From: Lachnospiraceae bacterium
GTDB taxonomy: Bacteria; Bacillota; Clostridia; Lachnospirales; Lachnospiraceae
Assembly: GCA_021199475.1 (NCBI GenBank)
Contig: JAJQHZ010000050.1
Coordinates: 1-64,000, forward strand
Direction: 5' to 3'
Length of the DNA: 64,000 nt
Shown here: piece after piece, positions 24,430 to 32,942 of the stretch
Numbering within the stretch: position 1 is the first letter of the stretch
How the letters are laid out: each line of letters opens with the position of its first letter
Program-made: the position numbers and the translations under genes
The notes under the pieces: model-generated
Told to the model about the DNA's origin: nothing
What the model saw: only the letters and a program-made list of their open reading frames with translations
Databases searched by the model: none

Positions 24430-26298
24430 TCATCCAACCGTATACTCTTCAATTTTATCCCCCACCGTCTCCGCGATGCGTGTGCGGAATTTTGACATTT
24501 TCTTTGTCTCGATTCCGCCGTTTAAATCCAGATTCAGCGGGATCACCGGATAATTATGACCGTTGTATTCCGTGTAATTGTAGCAGGGAATATAATTGTT
24601 CTCCGCAAGAGAAATCGTTCCGTCCTCGTTTCTGGTCAGCCGGATCCGCAAAATCACGGAGTCGCGGTTGCCCGCCATCTGAAGAATACTGCTCTGGAAA
24701 TCTCCCAGCGAATAGAAGCAGGGCACTGTGCGTCCGTCTGAGGTCTCCAGCTCATCATACTCCTGCAGCAGATGCGGATGAGAGCCAACGATGTAATCCA
24801 CTCCGAGCTCAGCCAGCTCCTGTGCCTCCTCCTTCTGATAATCATACAGGGTCCAATTATTCTTTACACCCCAGTGCATATAGACAATAATGTATTCCGC
24901 TCCAGCCGCGCGCAGATCAGCAATATCGCTCTCTGCTTTTTCCTCTGCGTAGTAATTCAGCATTGTATCGATGGATTCCTGGCTCCAGTCGGCATCCTTT
25001 CCGTTAAATGCCGGGTTGCTGGATGTATAGGAAAGATAGCCCACCTTGATTCCGTTGATGTCTGCGAGAAGATATCTGCAATCCTCCGCACTCGCATAAA
25101 GACCGGTATGCCCCAGCTGATAGCGTTCCACCTGCTCTACCGTTTCGACAATGCCATTTTCTCCAGCATCGCAATTGTGATTATTCGACATCACAACTGC
25201 GTCAAATCCGCCGCTTTTCACTGCGTCCAGATACGTTGACGGCGCATTGCAGTTCGCCTTGTTGTCGATATACGCTTCATTGCACATATAAGGCCAGCTG
25301 GACGAAAGCATGGTTTCCAGATTGCCAATCGCAAAATCGGACTGCGAAATCAGGTCTGACACATATTCATAGCTGTCGTTGAAATTGTACGTGCCGTCAT
25401 CTGTGGCAGCCAGCCGGGTCTGTTTGCCGGTGCACATCATGTCGCCTACCATCATAATCACCGCGTCCTGCGTCTCCTCTGCGTCCGGATTCTTCCAGAT
25501 ACCGGTCTCCTCCGACTGTGTATAGCGGGATGTGATTTCCGTCAGCGGCTCTTCCGCATCCCGATCCACAACCACCTTCGAAGTCAGCGAGGTCTGCAGA
25601 CTCTCACTGGTGCAGGTCAGCGTACAGGTGCCCTTCGCGATTGCAGTAATCACGCCTTCTTCCGATATTGTGGCAACTTTCTCATCATCAGAGGACCAGA
25701 CTGCATCCGATACATTCCCCCACCCATAATACGCCTGTATCGTCCGGGTGGTTCCGGACGGCATATAGGTCGTCTTGCGCTGCAGCTCCATGCTCTCGCG
25801 ATAGGATGCTGCTTTCGCTGTGGAAAACTCACTGTAGCTTCTGGATCCGTCCTCGTTTTCTACATAACTGCGAACCTTGTACCAGATTTCCCGCTGATCC
25901 GGATCAAATGAGGCTTCCAGATGTGTACCAACGCTTTTCTTATTGTATTCAGCGATCCGCTCGTATTCTCCGTCCTCCTCATAACTGCGGAAGACCTCAT
26001 ATCCATCTACACCCTCTGGTCTCTTCCAGTAAAACTCGATTCCCTCATCCGAGATAGAAGAAATCTTCGTCCCATAAGGCGCCTCAGGAGTGTCCGCCTC
26101 CTCTGCGTTCTCCGCCTCTGAAAGGTTCTCCGTTTCGTCTGCATTTTCCGCCTGTGAAGCATTCTCCGTTTCGTCCGCATTCTCCGCATCCGCAGCCTCC
26201 GCCTGAAAAACCGTATACCGTGTTTCTTCCATATACTCCGGCACTGCAAGCAATATGGCAGCCCCTAATACAATACCAGCCAGGTATTTTTTCCTCAT
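24430..26298 (-). CDS. CapA family surface protein, paralog 1
   Basis: The protein has 622 residues. A membrane signal (about 4-25) is followed by an acidic Ala/Glu/Asn repeat region (EAENADETEN-like units, about 33-75). A Fn3-like domain (about 75-165), a BIG2-like domain (about 172-245) and a CapA/PgsA metallophosphoesterase-like domain (about 280-590) follow. Metal-site motifs are present: VGDMMC, NLETM, SNNHNCDAGE, YMHWGVKN, GSHPHLLQE and SLGDFQ. CapA proteins are linked to poly-gamma-glutamate or other surface polymers, but their reaction is not firmly known. It lies 110 bases downstream of a close paralog, probably in the same transcript. The start has GGAGGG upstream. Confidence 0.85.
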   Translation of the reverse strand: MRKKYLAGIVLGAAILLAVPEYMEETRYTVFQAEAADAENADETENASQAENADETENLSEAENAEEADTPEAPYGTKISSISDEGIEFYWKRPEGVDGYEVFRSYEEDGEYERIAEYNKKSVGTHLEASFDPDQREIWYKVRSYVENEDGSRSYSEFSTAKAASYRESMELQRKTTYMPSGTTRTIQAYYGWGNVSDAVWSSDDEKVATISEEGVITAIAKGTCTLTCTSESLQTSLTSKVVVDRDAEEPLTEITSRYTQSEETGIWKNPDAEETQDAVIMMVGDMMCTGKQTRLAATDDGTYNFNDSYEYVSDLISQSDFAIGNLETMLSSSWPYMCNEAYIDNKANCNAPSTYLDAVKSGGFDAVVMSNNHNCDAGENGIVETVEQVERYQLGHTGLYASAEDCRYLLADINGIKVGYLSYTSSNPAFNGKDADWSQESIDTMLNYYAEEKAESDIADLRAAGAEYIIVYMHWGVKNNWTLYDYQKEEAQELAELGVDYIVGSHPHLLQEYDELETSDGRTVPCFYSLGDFQSSILQMAGNRDSVILRIRLTRNEDGTISLAENNYIPCYNYTEYNGHNYPVIPLNLDLNGGIETKKMSKFRTRIAETVGDKIEEYTVG

Positions 26299-26408
26299 AA
26301 AGCCCTCCTGTTTTCGTTCCTGATCTGCTGACAGTACGTCCCGACAGTTTCTAGAGTAAACAACAAAATCAATTTATCGTTCACCATAATTTGATGCACA
26401 CGACCCAC

Positions 26409-28283
26409 TCAGCCACCCGTGTACTCTTCTATCTTATTTCCAACAGCCTCCGCAATTCGTGTGCGGAATTTTCCCATCTTTTTCGGTTCAATTCCACCAT
26501 TTAAATCCGGGTTCAGCGGTATAACCGGATAATTATGATCCTGATAGTTCGTGTAATTATAGCATGGAATATAGGTGTTCTCTGTCAGCGCAATCGTTCC
26601 GTCCTCATTTCTGGACAATCGTATCCGCAAAATTACAGAATCCCGATTGCCGGCAATCTGAGAAATGCTGCTCTGAAAATCACCCAGAGAGTAAAAGCAG
26701 GGAACCGTGCGTCCGTCTGAAGTCGCAAGCTCGTCATATTCCTGCAGCAGATGCGGATTTGCTCCAACAATATAATCTGCCCCTGCCTCCGCTGCCTGCA
26801 ACGCTTCCTCTTTTTGTATCTCATTTACTGTTCGATTGTTTTTCACACCCCAGTGCATATATACAATCACATATTCCGCTCCGGCCTCACGCAGAGCCTG
26901 AATATCCTGTTCCGCCTTTTCCTGAGTAAAATAATTCAGCATCGTATCAATGGACTCCCGGCTCCAGTCCGCGTCTTTCCCATTGTAACCGGTGCTTTCT
27001 GACATATACGCCAGGTATCCTACCTGAATGCCATTCACATCCACCAGCAGGTAACGGCAGTCGTCCTCACCAGTATAAAGTCCGGTATGCCCCAGCTGAT
27101 AGCGTTCCACCTGCTCTACGGTCTCAAGAATTCCTCGCTCCCCGGTGTCGCAGTTGTGGTTATTCGCCATTACCACCGCGTCAAATCCGGCGCTTTTCAC
27201 TGCGTCCAGATAACTCGACGGCGCATTGCAATTCGGCATATTATCGATATATGACTCGTTTGACATATATGGCCAGCTGGAAGAAAGCATCGTCTCCAGA
27301 TTGCCAATTGCAAAATCAGACTGCGAGATCAGGTCGGACACATAATCAAAGCCATCGTTAAAATAATAATTTCCATCCTCATCCATACCCGCTTTGATCT
27401 GCTTGCTGGTGCACATCATATCGCCCACCATCATAATCACCGCATCCTGCGTCTCCTCTGCGTCCGGATTTTCCCAGATGCCGGTCTCCTCCGACTGCGT
27501 ATAGCGGGAGGTGATTTCCGTCAGCGGCTCTTCCGCGTCCCGGTCCACGACCACCTTCGAAGTCAACGAGGTCTGCAGACTCTCACTGGTGCATGTCAGC
27601 GTACAGGTACCCTTTGCGATTGCAGTAATCACGCCTTCTTCCGATATCGTGGCAACTCCCTCATCATCCGAAGTCCACACCGCATCCGATCCGTTCCCCC
27701 ACCCATACCAGGCCTCGATTGTCCGGGTGGTTCCGGATGGCATATACGTCGTTTTTCGCTGCAGCTTCATCTCTTCGCGATACTGCGCCTCCACAGGCTC
27801 CGTAAATTCGCTGTAGCTCCGGTTTCCGTCTTCATCCTCCAGATAGCTTCGTACCTTATACCAAACCGATTTCTTTTCCCGGTCAAATGTAGTATCCAGG
27901 TGTGTCGAATAGCTGACGGTATTGTTCCGATATTCCGCAACCTTCTCGTACTCCCCTTCTTCTTCATAACTCCGGAAAACCTCATACCCGTCCGCATATT
28001 CCGCCTGCTTCCAATAATACTCGATCCCCGCATCGGACAGCTTCGAAATTTTCGGACCGTACGGGGTCTCAACATCCTTTGCGCCTTCTGCCTGCGTGCT
28101 TTTTCCCGCATCCGCTGCTGTTTCCGTCTGCGAACCGGCAGTTTCCGTTTCCGCTGCTGTTTCTGTCTGCAAGCCGGTGTTTTCCATTTCCTCTTTTCCT
28201 GCACACCCGGCCGTACCAAAAGCCATGGTAGCAATAAGCGCGATACACAGGAAGCTGCCCGGCCAGTATATTCTTTTCCTCAT
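26409..28283 (-). CDS. CapA family lipoprotein, paralog 2
   Basis: This 624-residue paralog of the downstream gene has the same domain order. It differs at the N terminus, with a lipobox (FGTAGC) that predicts a lipoprotein, and has only a short Glu/Thr repeat region. In the metal site the GSHPH motif reads GANPH, so one His is Asn and activity may be altered. Other motifs (VGDMMC, ANNHNCDTGE, MHWGVKN, SLGDFQ) are kept. The BIG2 and early CapA segments are almost identical to the paralog even at the DNA level, while the N termini differ strongly. This suggests gene conversion. The start has GGGAGA upstream. Confidence 0.85.
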   Translation of the reverse strand: MRKRIYWPGSFLCIALIATMAFGTAGCAGKEEMENTGLQTETAAETETAGSQTETAADAGKSTQAEGAKDVETPYGPKISKLSDAGIEYYWKQAEYADGYEVFRSYEEEGEYEKVAEYRNNTVSYSTHLDTTFDREKKSVWYKVRSYLEDEDGNRSYSEFTEPVEAQYREEMKLQRKTTYMPSGTTRTIEAWYGWGNGSDAVWTSDDEGVATISEEGVITAIAKGTCTLTCTSESLQTSLTSKVVVDRDAEEPLTEITSRYTQSEETGIWENPDAEETQDAVIMMVGDMMCTSKQIKAGMDEDGNYYFNDGFDYVSDLISQSDFAIGNLETMLSSSWPYMSNESYIDNMPNCNAPSSYLDAVKSAGFDAVVMANNHNCDTGERGILETVEQVERYQLGHTGLYTGEDDCRYLLVDVNGIQVGYLAYMSESTGYNGKDADWSRESIDTMLNYFTQEKAEQDIQALREAGAEYVIVYMHWGVKNNRTVNEIQKEEALQAAEAGADYIVGANPHLLQEYDELATSDGRTVPCFYSLGDFQSSISQIAGNRDSVILRIRLSRNEDGTIALTENTYIPCYNYTNYQDHNYPVIPLNPDLNGGIEPKKMGKFRTRIAEAVGNKIEEYTGG

Positions 28284-28706
28284 GATTCTCTCCCGTATTC
28301 TTTACACATCTGCCGAATCCTCCGAATCTTCTGAATTTTCTGATTTTGTCCTTAATTAACCAAATTCTCGCCTGTCAAGCCTTTTTCGACAAAATCTGTG
28401 CCGATTTTTCTTTTTATCATAATCCACAAAACGGACGTTCTCCATAAAAAAATATGTAAACCAACTCATTTTGGGGGCAAAAATGTGGATAATGTGGATA
28501 AATCAGTGAATAAGTCCTATTTATCACGTTTTTTTATCCACCGGAATGTGGATAAACTGGGGATAAAAATTTCAAACTTCTTTTTTCCCATCCCCGGTTC
28601 AAGCCCCATTTTTGTGCATGATTACTTTCCATTTTTCGTATTTCGCATTCGCAAACTGGTACAGGATTTTGTTTTGTCAGATTTCTTTTGTTATTTTCTG
28701 TCTGTT
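28284..28706. other. Gene-free region carrying a DnaA-box cluster
   Basis: About 420 bases lie between the 3' end of the propeller/C39-like gene (28707) and the start of CapA paralog 2 (28283). It is AT-rich and holds the DnaA boxes listed at 28420-28566. It must also contain the CapA promoter. A large plus-strand open frame passes through but is antisense to the next gene. Confidence 0.6.
28420..28566. promoter_or_regulatory. Cluster of DnaA boxes
   Basis: Three perfect DnaA boxes (TGTGGATAA, the complement of TTATCCACA) lie at 28484-28492, 28493-28501 and 28547-28555; the first two abut. Boxes with one mismatch lie at 28420-28428 (TAATCCACA), 28534-28542 (TTATCCACC) and 28558-28566 (TGGGGATAA). 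No dnaA, dnaN or other oriC gene is in the window, so this is more likely a DnaA-titrating or regulatory cluster than oriC. Confidence 0.8.
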
Positions 28707-31187
28707 TCACTCAACTGCCGTATTCAGATAGGAAATAAACCGGTTCCCCGCTGCCTCGAACAGCTCCAGGCTGTCGTTCGGCCCATAATAGTAGGTCTCC
28801 GTCTCGCCCGGGTTCAGCAAAATCAGGTTCCCATAATCATCGTACCCGGTGATGATCACACTGCCGGTCTCCGTGGCGGCAATGACCGCTTTCCCCTCGC
28901 TGACAAAGTAGAGCACCTGCTCCAGCGTACACCCGGTCAGATCAACGACATCCTGCTGCAGGACCTCCTCAATCGTGTCCACATCCATAATGCCGGTCTT
29001 GATAATATCCGGGATCTTGTCCAGGCTGATGGACGCCTCATCCTGCTGGTTGCCGCGCTCCCAGACATATTCCTTTGCGTCATTGATCACGACACCCACC
29101 ATCTCATCCGCGCGGAGAATGGCCTCCGCCGCGGTCGGCCAGCAGCTGTCAAGGCTGCCGCCCGCATAGACGTAATAAAGCAGCTCTTTGTCTTCATTCA
29201 CCGGAATTTCTACGGTAGCCGCCCCGCTCTCGGACGCGAATTTCCCGTTGACAACCTGCGGATTCTCATCCGTAATCGTCGTTCCGACACGCAGCAGAAT
29301 CTCTGTCTGGCGAATGTCATCCGTCTGGGTCGCAATGCCATACTCCACGTTGTCCTCCGTGTCGGTGCTGACAATGGTATCCGAGGTGGTCTCCCGATAT
29401 TCCCCGCTCACCTTCGTCACGCGGGTGAGTGTCAGCATGCTGTCCGACTGTTCAAAATCCGTCACATAGGCGCCGGTTGGAGTATACTGCTTGATGGTCT
29501 CGCCCTCTTCATCCACGATCAGGAGCGTGTACATCGGAAAGACCTCAGAGCCCTCGCTGGAGCTGTCGATATCAGAAAGAAGCGCAACGCCGTAAACGAG
29601 ATTCTCGCCCATATAGCAAAGCTGCCGGATGCGCTCGTCCGGGCTGCAGGACACCTCCCTGGTTTCCCCGGTCTCAAAATCAATCGTACAAAGCGTCTGC
29701 GAATCATACCGCTCGCCTTCCGCGAGCCAGCTGAAATAGCGGTTCGAATCGGAGCTGGTATAGCAGCCATTGTGAACGCCGGTGATCATACTCTCATATT
29801 CCCCAGTCGCCATGTCAATGCGGTATACCGTATTTTCCAGCAAAATGTAGCAGTCCTGTCCGTCGTCCGTCAGATAGGCCAGCGAATCAATGTCAAGCTT
29901 CAGGCTGTCGTAGGATTCCATGGTGCGGACGAAGATCAGCTCCTCCGAGGTCGACGAAGCATCCTCGTAATGATAAATCGCGATGCCATTCTCCCCCTCG
30001 TGACTGCCGCGGTTCATATACCCCGACACGACATACCACACATCGCCGGAGTCATCCACGCTCAGGATTTTAATATTATTCTGATCATAAAAGTCCCGGT
30101 AATCCACGTTCTCATCCTGCGAGAACCCGAACACGCGCGTCAAAGTATCCCCGTTGATCTTATAGGTCCACAGCTCATTTTCCTGCACAAAGGCCACCAC
30201 GTTCTTGTCATCGTCAAATGCGTATTCCACATCGCTGTCCGTAATGCCAAGGTTGATCCCGCCGGACTCCAGCACCTGGCTCTCGGAATTGAAGACCTGG
30301 TCCGTCGACCGCGTAAAGTCCAGCAGATAGACACGCGTATCCGTGTAGCGCAGCCGATAAAACTCCTTGACATTGTAAATATTCGTCACGCCGTCCTCAT
30401 CTACCGCGGAAATACGGTAATACAGCACAAAGGAAGCGGTCGTACCGTTGATATCAACCAGGCTTGGCGTCGGCTTGTAAGCAATGCTCGGATTCAGATC
30501 ACCCCACATCAGCTGCGCGACCGTATCATGAATGTCCATCGACGCCAGCGTCTGGCTCGTGCCGGTCGTATCGTCCGGCTCCACCACCACGCCAAGGGAA
30601 TCCTGATCGGTCTTATTGACGCATTTTGCGTAAAAACCGGTCACGAAGTCCAGGTAATCGTCCAGATGCAGTCCGTCCTCCAGAAGCAGTCTGGTATAAA
30701 AATAGATTTCCCGTCCTCCCGCGGAGACCTGAATTTTCAGAATATATTCCTGATTCAGCAGCATCTGATTCTGAATCGTCAGAGTCGCCGTCAGGTTCCC
30801 ATCGTCGTCCTGTTTCAGGCCGGTGACACTCGTATTCTCCAGCGACTCGCTGCCATCCAGAGTCAGCACCTCATACGAAACCGCTTCCACGTTCGAATCA
30901 AACGGCTGAACCAGAATATCCAGCTCATGGCTCGCGTCAAGAATCGTCACCGTATCACGGATATAATTCACATCCATCTCATAGGAATAACCGTGCAGAC
31001 AGTTGTAGCTGACGCCGTCGTTCTGCATATAGACCAGCGGAAATGTCGCGTCCGCCATCGCGGCGGAGGTGTTCGGCGTCGTCTGGTTCAGCAGCCGCGC
31101 AAATACATAAACTGCTCCTACAAACACAAACAGCAGGATCAGAACGTGAATGATGGTATTTCTTAATCTCTTCAGTATTAGTTTCAT
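28707..31187 (-). CDS. Membrane-anchored propeller-like protein with C39-like C-terminal domain
   Basis: This 826-residue protein has one N-terminal transmembrane helix (about 10-32) and is otherwise predicted extracellular. Residues about 90-220 are beta-rich. Residues about 270-620 have repeated short strands with acidic turns, as in a beta-propeller. The last 170 residues resemble a papain-like C39 fold: LDSCWPTAAEAILRADE, TGCTLEQVLYFVSEGKAVIA and VIITGYDDYGNLILLNPGE. The candidate catalytic Cys is in DSCWPT, but I cannot assign the full triad, so peptidase activity is unproven. The start has GGAGCG upstream. It stands alone, next to the DnaA-box cluster. The function is unknown. Confidence 0.55.
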   Translation of the reverse strand: MKLILKRLRNTIIHVLILLFVFVGAVYVFARLLNQTTPNTSAAMADATFPLVYMQNDGVSYNCLHGYSYEMDVNYIRDTVTILDASHELDILVQPFDSNVEAVSYEVLTLDGSESLENTSVTGLKQDDDGNLTATLTIQNQMLLNQEYILKIQVSAGGREIYFYTRLLLEDGLHLDDYLDFVTGFYAKCVNKTDQDSLGVVVEPDDTTGTSQTLASMDIHDTVAQLMWGDLNPSIAYKPTPSLVDINGTTASFVLYYRISAVDEDGVTNIYNVKEFYRLRYTDTRVYLLDFTRSTDQVFNSESQVLESGGINLGITDSDVEYAFDDDKNVVAFVQENELWTYKINGDTLTRVFGFSQDENVDYRDFYDQNNIKILSVDDSGDVWYVVSGYMNRGSHEGENGIAIYHYEDASSTSEELIFVRTMESYDSLKLDIDSLAYLTDDGQDCYILLENTVYRIDMATGEYESMITGVHNGCYTSSDSNRYFSWLAEGERYDSQTLCTIDFETGETREVSCSPDERIRQLCYMGENLVYGVALLSDIDSSSEGSEVFPMYTLLIVDEEGETIKQYTPTGAYVTDFEQSDSMLTLTRVTKVSGEYRETTSDTIVSTDTEDNVEYGIATQTDDIRQTEILLRVGTTITDENPQVVNGKFASESGAATVEIPVNEDKELLYYVYAGGSLDSCWPTAAEAILRADEMVGVVINDAKEYVWERGNQQDEASISLDKIPDIIKTGIMDVDTIEEVLQQDVVDLTGCTLEQVLYFVSEGKAVIAATETGSVIITGYDDYGNLILLNPGETETYYYGPNDSLELFEAAGNRFISYLNTAVE

Positions 31188-31433
31188 ATAAGAACGCTCC
31201 AGTTTCTATTCATTACAGGAATCGAGCGGCAGGATTCCATGCTCCATTCACTCTATTCTCCGATGACCGTCAATCTCTTTCAGTATACTATTTCAGGTCA
31301 CTTTGAACAAGTCCTTTTCACATTGATTTTCACATCGACATGTCCTTTCCATGGCGGTTCTCACACCGATCTGCACATTCAGCATTCTCATTTGGTTCCT
31401 CCTCCAGAGTTCTCCGCGATCCTCTCAATGCTT

Positions 31434-31511
31434 CATTTACCGGCACGGCCGGCTTCGCTCCCGGCGGCGGTGCATTTACCGGCACGAACGTCTTCGCTCC
31501 CGGCGGCGGTG
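31434..31511. repeat. Two tandem 39-bp repeats spanning a gene end
   Basis: A 39-bp unit beginning catttaccggcacg occurs at 31434 and 31473. The second copy contains the stop codon and last 12 codons of the gene at 31476; the first copy repeats this ending just downstream. Confidence 0.8.
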
Positions 31512-32096
31512 CATTTCCTGCAAAAGCATCACACGAATCAGATCCTCCTTGGGCACGGCATCTGTGTTTTCCCGTGCCTTTTTAAATCCAATCCCCGTGC
31601 TTTCCGGAGCGTCTCCATATGCAATCCCTGTATTTTGTTGGTCTTCTCCGGAAGGATTGACCGAATTTTGTTTCCCCGCTTCTAAAATTGTTTTCTGCAC
31701 CCGATATACCGTCGTAAAATCCGGATACTCATCAAACATGGCGCTTCCGTCATACTCCATGCGGTCGCACTCCTCCTCAATATAGGGCAGCAGCTCCTTC
31801 GCCGCATTCGGATACATGGACTGAAGCATCCGGAAATCGCGCTCCGTCTGCATCTCATCACTCGGGTTGGAAAAATCAATCAACATTGCTGCCGACTGCC
31901 CCATACACCCGGCGCAGCTAATATCCATTTTTTTCGTGTACTTATCCGGCTTTCCCTCGCCTTCGGAAATGACCTTACTCGAATTTTCTGCGTAACTATC
32001 CAATTGCTCCCCGCGTCTGGCTGCACCAGTATCCGATTTCGGGTGTATCCGCTCCTGCGCCCGCCCCGCATTTCTTCTATTATTAAAATAGCCCAT
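31476..32096 (-). CDS. Conserved small protein of unknown function
   Basis: This 206-residue soluble protein has a conserved-looking core at about residues 85-135 (MLQSMYPNAAKELLPYIEEE followed by CDRMEYDGSAMFDEYPD). I believe this core recurs in short hypothetical proteins of Lachnospiraceae, but no function is known to me. The flanks are low complexity and poorly conserved in appearance; a CAGC motif lies at about residue 61. The start has GGAGG just upstream. The C terminus is Arg-rich (HRRRERRRSCR), and its coding end is duplicated in tandem past the stop. Confidence 0.6.
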   Translation of the reverse strand: MGYFNNRRNAGRAQERIHPKSDTGAARRGEQLDSYAENSSKVISEGEGKPDKYTKKMDISCAGCMGQSAAMLIDFSNPSDEMQTERDFRMLQSMYPNAAKELLPYIEEECDRMEYDGSAMFDEYPDFTTVYRVQKTILEAGKQNSVNPSGEDQQNTGIAYGDAPESTGIGFKKARENTDAVPKEDLIRVMLLQEMHRRRERRRSCR

Positions 32097-32234
32097 GATT
32101 CCTCCGGTAATTCACAGTCGTTTTTTTATCATATGCGGCTGTTTCCCGAAGGGTACACCGCAAAGCTTGACTCGTTGCTTCGCGGGAATAAAAACAGAGG
32201 ATACTGGGTTCGATATAATCATATAAAATATTTC

Positions 32235-32263
32235 TGTACAAGAAAATCCGTCTGCGCTATACT
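32235..32263 (+). promoter_or_regulatory. Promoter of the YbaK gene
   Basis: TGTACA (32235-32240) and TATACT (32258-32263) are separated by 17 bases, about 40 bases before the start codon. Confidence 0.6.
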
Positions 32264-32303
32264 ATCTTCACAATTATCTCCTGAAAGAGAAAGGACCACG
32301 GAA

Positions 32304-32789
32304 ATGGCAAAACAAAAGGATAGTAAGACAAATGCGATGCGGATTCTTGACCGCATGAAGATACCATATGAGTTTCAGACCTATGAATGTGAAGAGTTTA
32401 TCGACGGACAGCACGCCGCCGACCTGCTCGGGATGCCGCATGAAATTGTGTTCAAGACACTGATCACCGTAAGCCCGGAGCATACTTACTTTGCGTTCGC
32501 AATTCCGATCGACGCGGAGCTCGACCTGAAAAAGGCTGCGAAAGCCGCCGGCTCCAAGTCTCTGTCCATGATTCATGTCAAAGACATCCAAAGCATCACG
32601 GGTTATATCCGCGGCGGCTGCACCGCCATTGGCATGAAGAAAAATTATCCTGTGTTTATGGACGAATCCGCCCTTGGATTTGAAAAAATCGCGGTCAGCG
32701 GCGGAAAAATCGGTGTGCAGCTCCTGCTCGCTCCGCGTGACTACGAAAAAGCCTGCCGGGCGGTATTCTGCGATCTGACGCGGGACTGA
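32304..32789 (+). CDS. ybaK: Cys-tRNA(Pro)/Cys-tRNA deacylase, YbaK type
   Basis: This 161-residue protein matches YbaK/EbsC editing enzymes, which hydrolyse mischarged Cys-tRNA(Pro). Family features visible are TNAMRILDRMKIPYEFQTYE at the N terminus, VFKTLI (the conserved Lys), GSKSLSM and GYIRGGCTAIGMKK with its Gly-Gly loop. Length is normal. The ATG at 32304 has AAGGA eight bases upstream and the promoter at 32235 fits; the longer in-frame ATG at 32004 overlaps the divergent gene and is rejected. It is monocistronic. Confidence 0.93.
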   Translation: MAKQKDSKTNAMRILDRMKIPYEFQTYECEEFIDGQHAADLLGMPHEIVFKTLITVSPEHTYFAFAIPIDAELDLKKAAKAAGSKSLSMIHVKDIQSITGYIRGGCTAIGMKKNYPVFMDESALGFEKIAVSGGKIGVQLLLAPRDYEKACRAVFCDLTRD

Positions 32790-32796
32790 GTGTACA

Positions 32797-32831
32797 GAAA
32801 AAGCGGATCCGGTTTGTATTGCCGGACCCGC
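32797..32831 (-). terminator. Terminator of the phosphoglucomutase gene
   Basis: On the minus strand, gcgggtccgg pairs with ccggatccgc and is followed by TTTTTC. It lies between two converging genes and may also slow plus-strand transcripts from ybaK. Confidence 0.75.
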
Positions 32832-32942
32832 CAACGGTTCTGATAACAAAGCTGTTCTGATAAAAATCTGTTCTGATAAAAAAGCTTTTCTCACAGAAGC
32901 CCAGATTCTCCATGCAGAATGCCTCTGTCATATAAGCATCTC

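Noticed and set aside
28420-28566. Chromosomal origin of replication
   Set aside because: DnaA boxes are present, but no dnaA, dnaN, recF, gyrB or rpmH gene lies in the window, and no long AT-rich unwinding region with DnaA-trio motifs was recognised.
28398-31166. Plus-strand open frame of 922 codons
   Set aside because: It is antisense to the gene at 28707-31187, which has a good start, a membrane segment and family-like motifs. The antisense frame has no recognisable domain, and its 5' end runs through the DnaA-box cluster.
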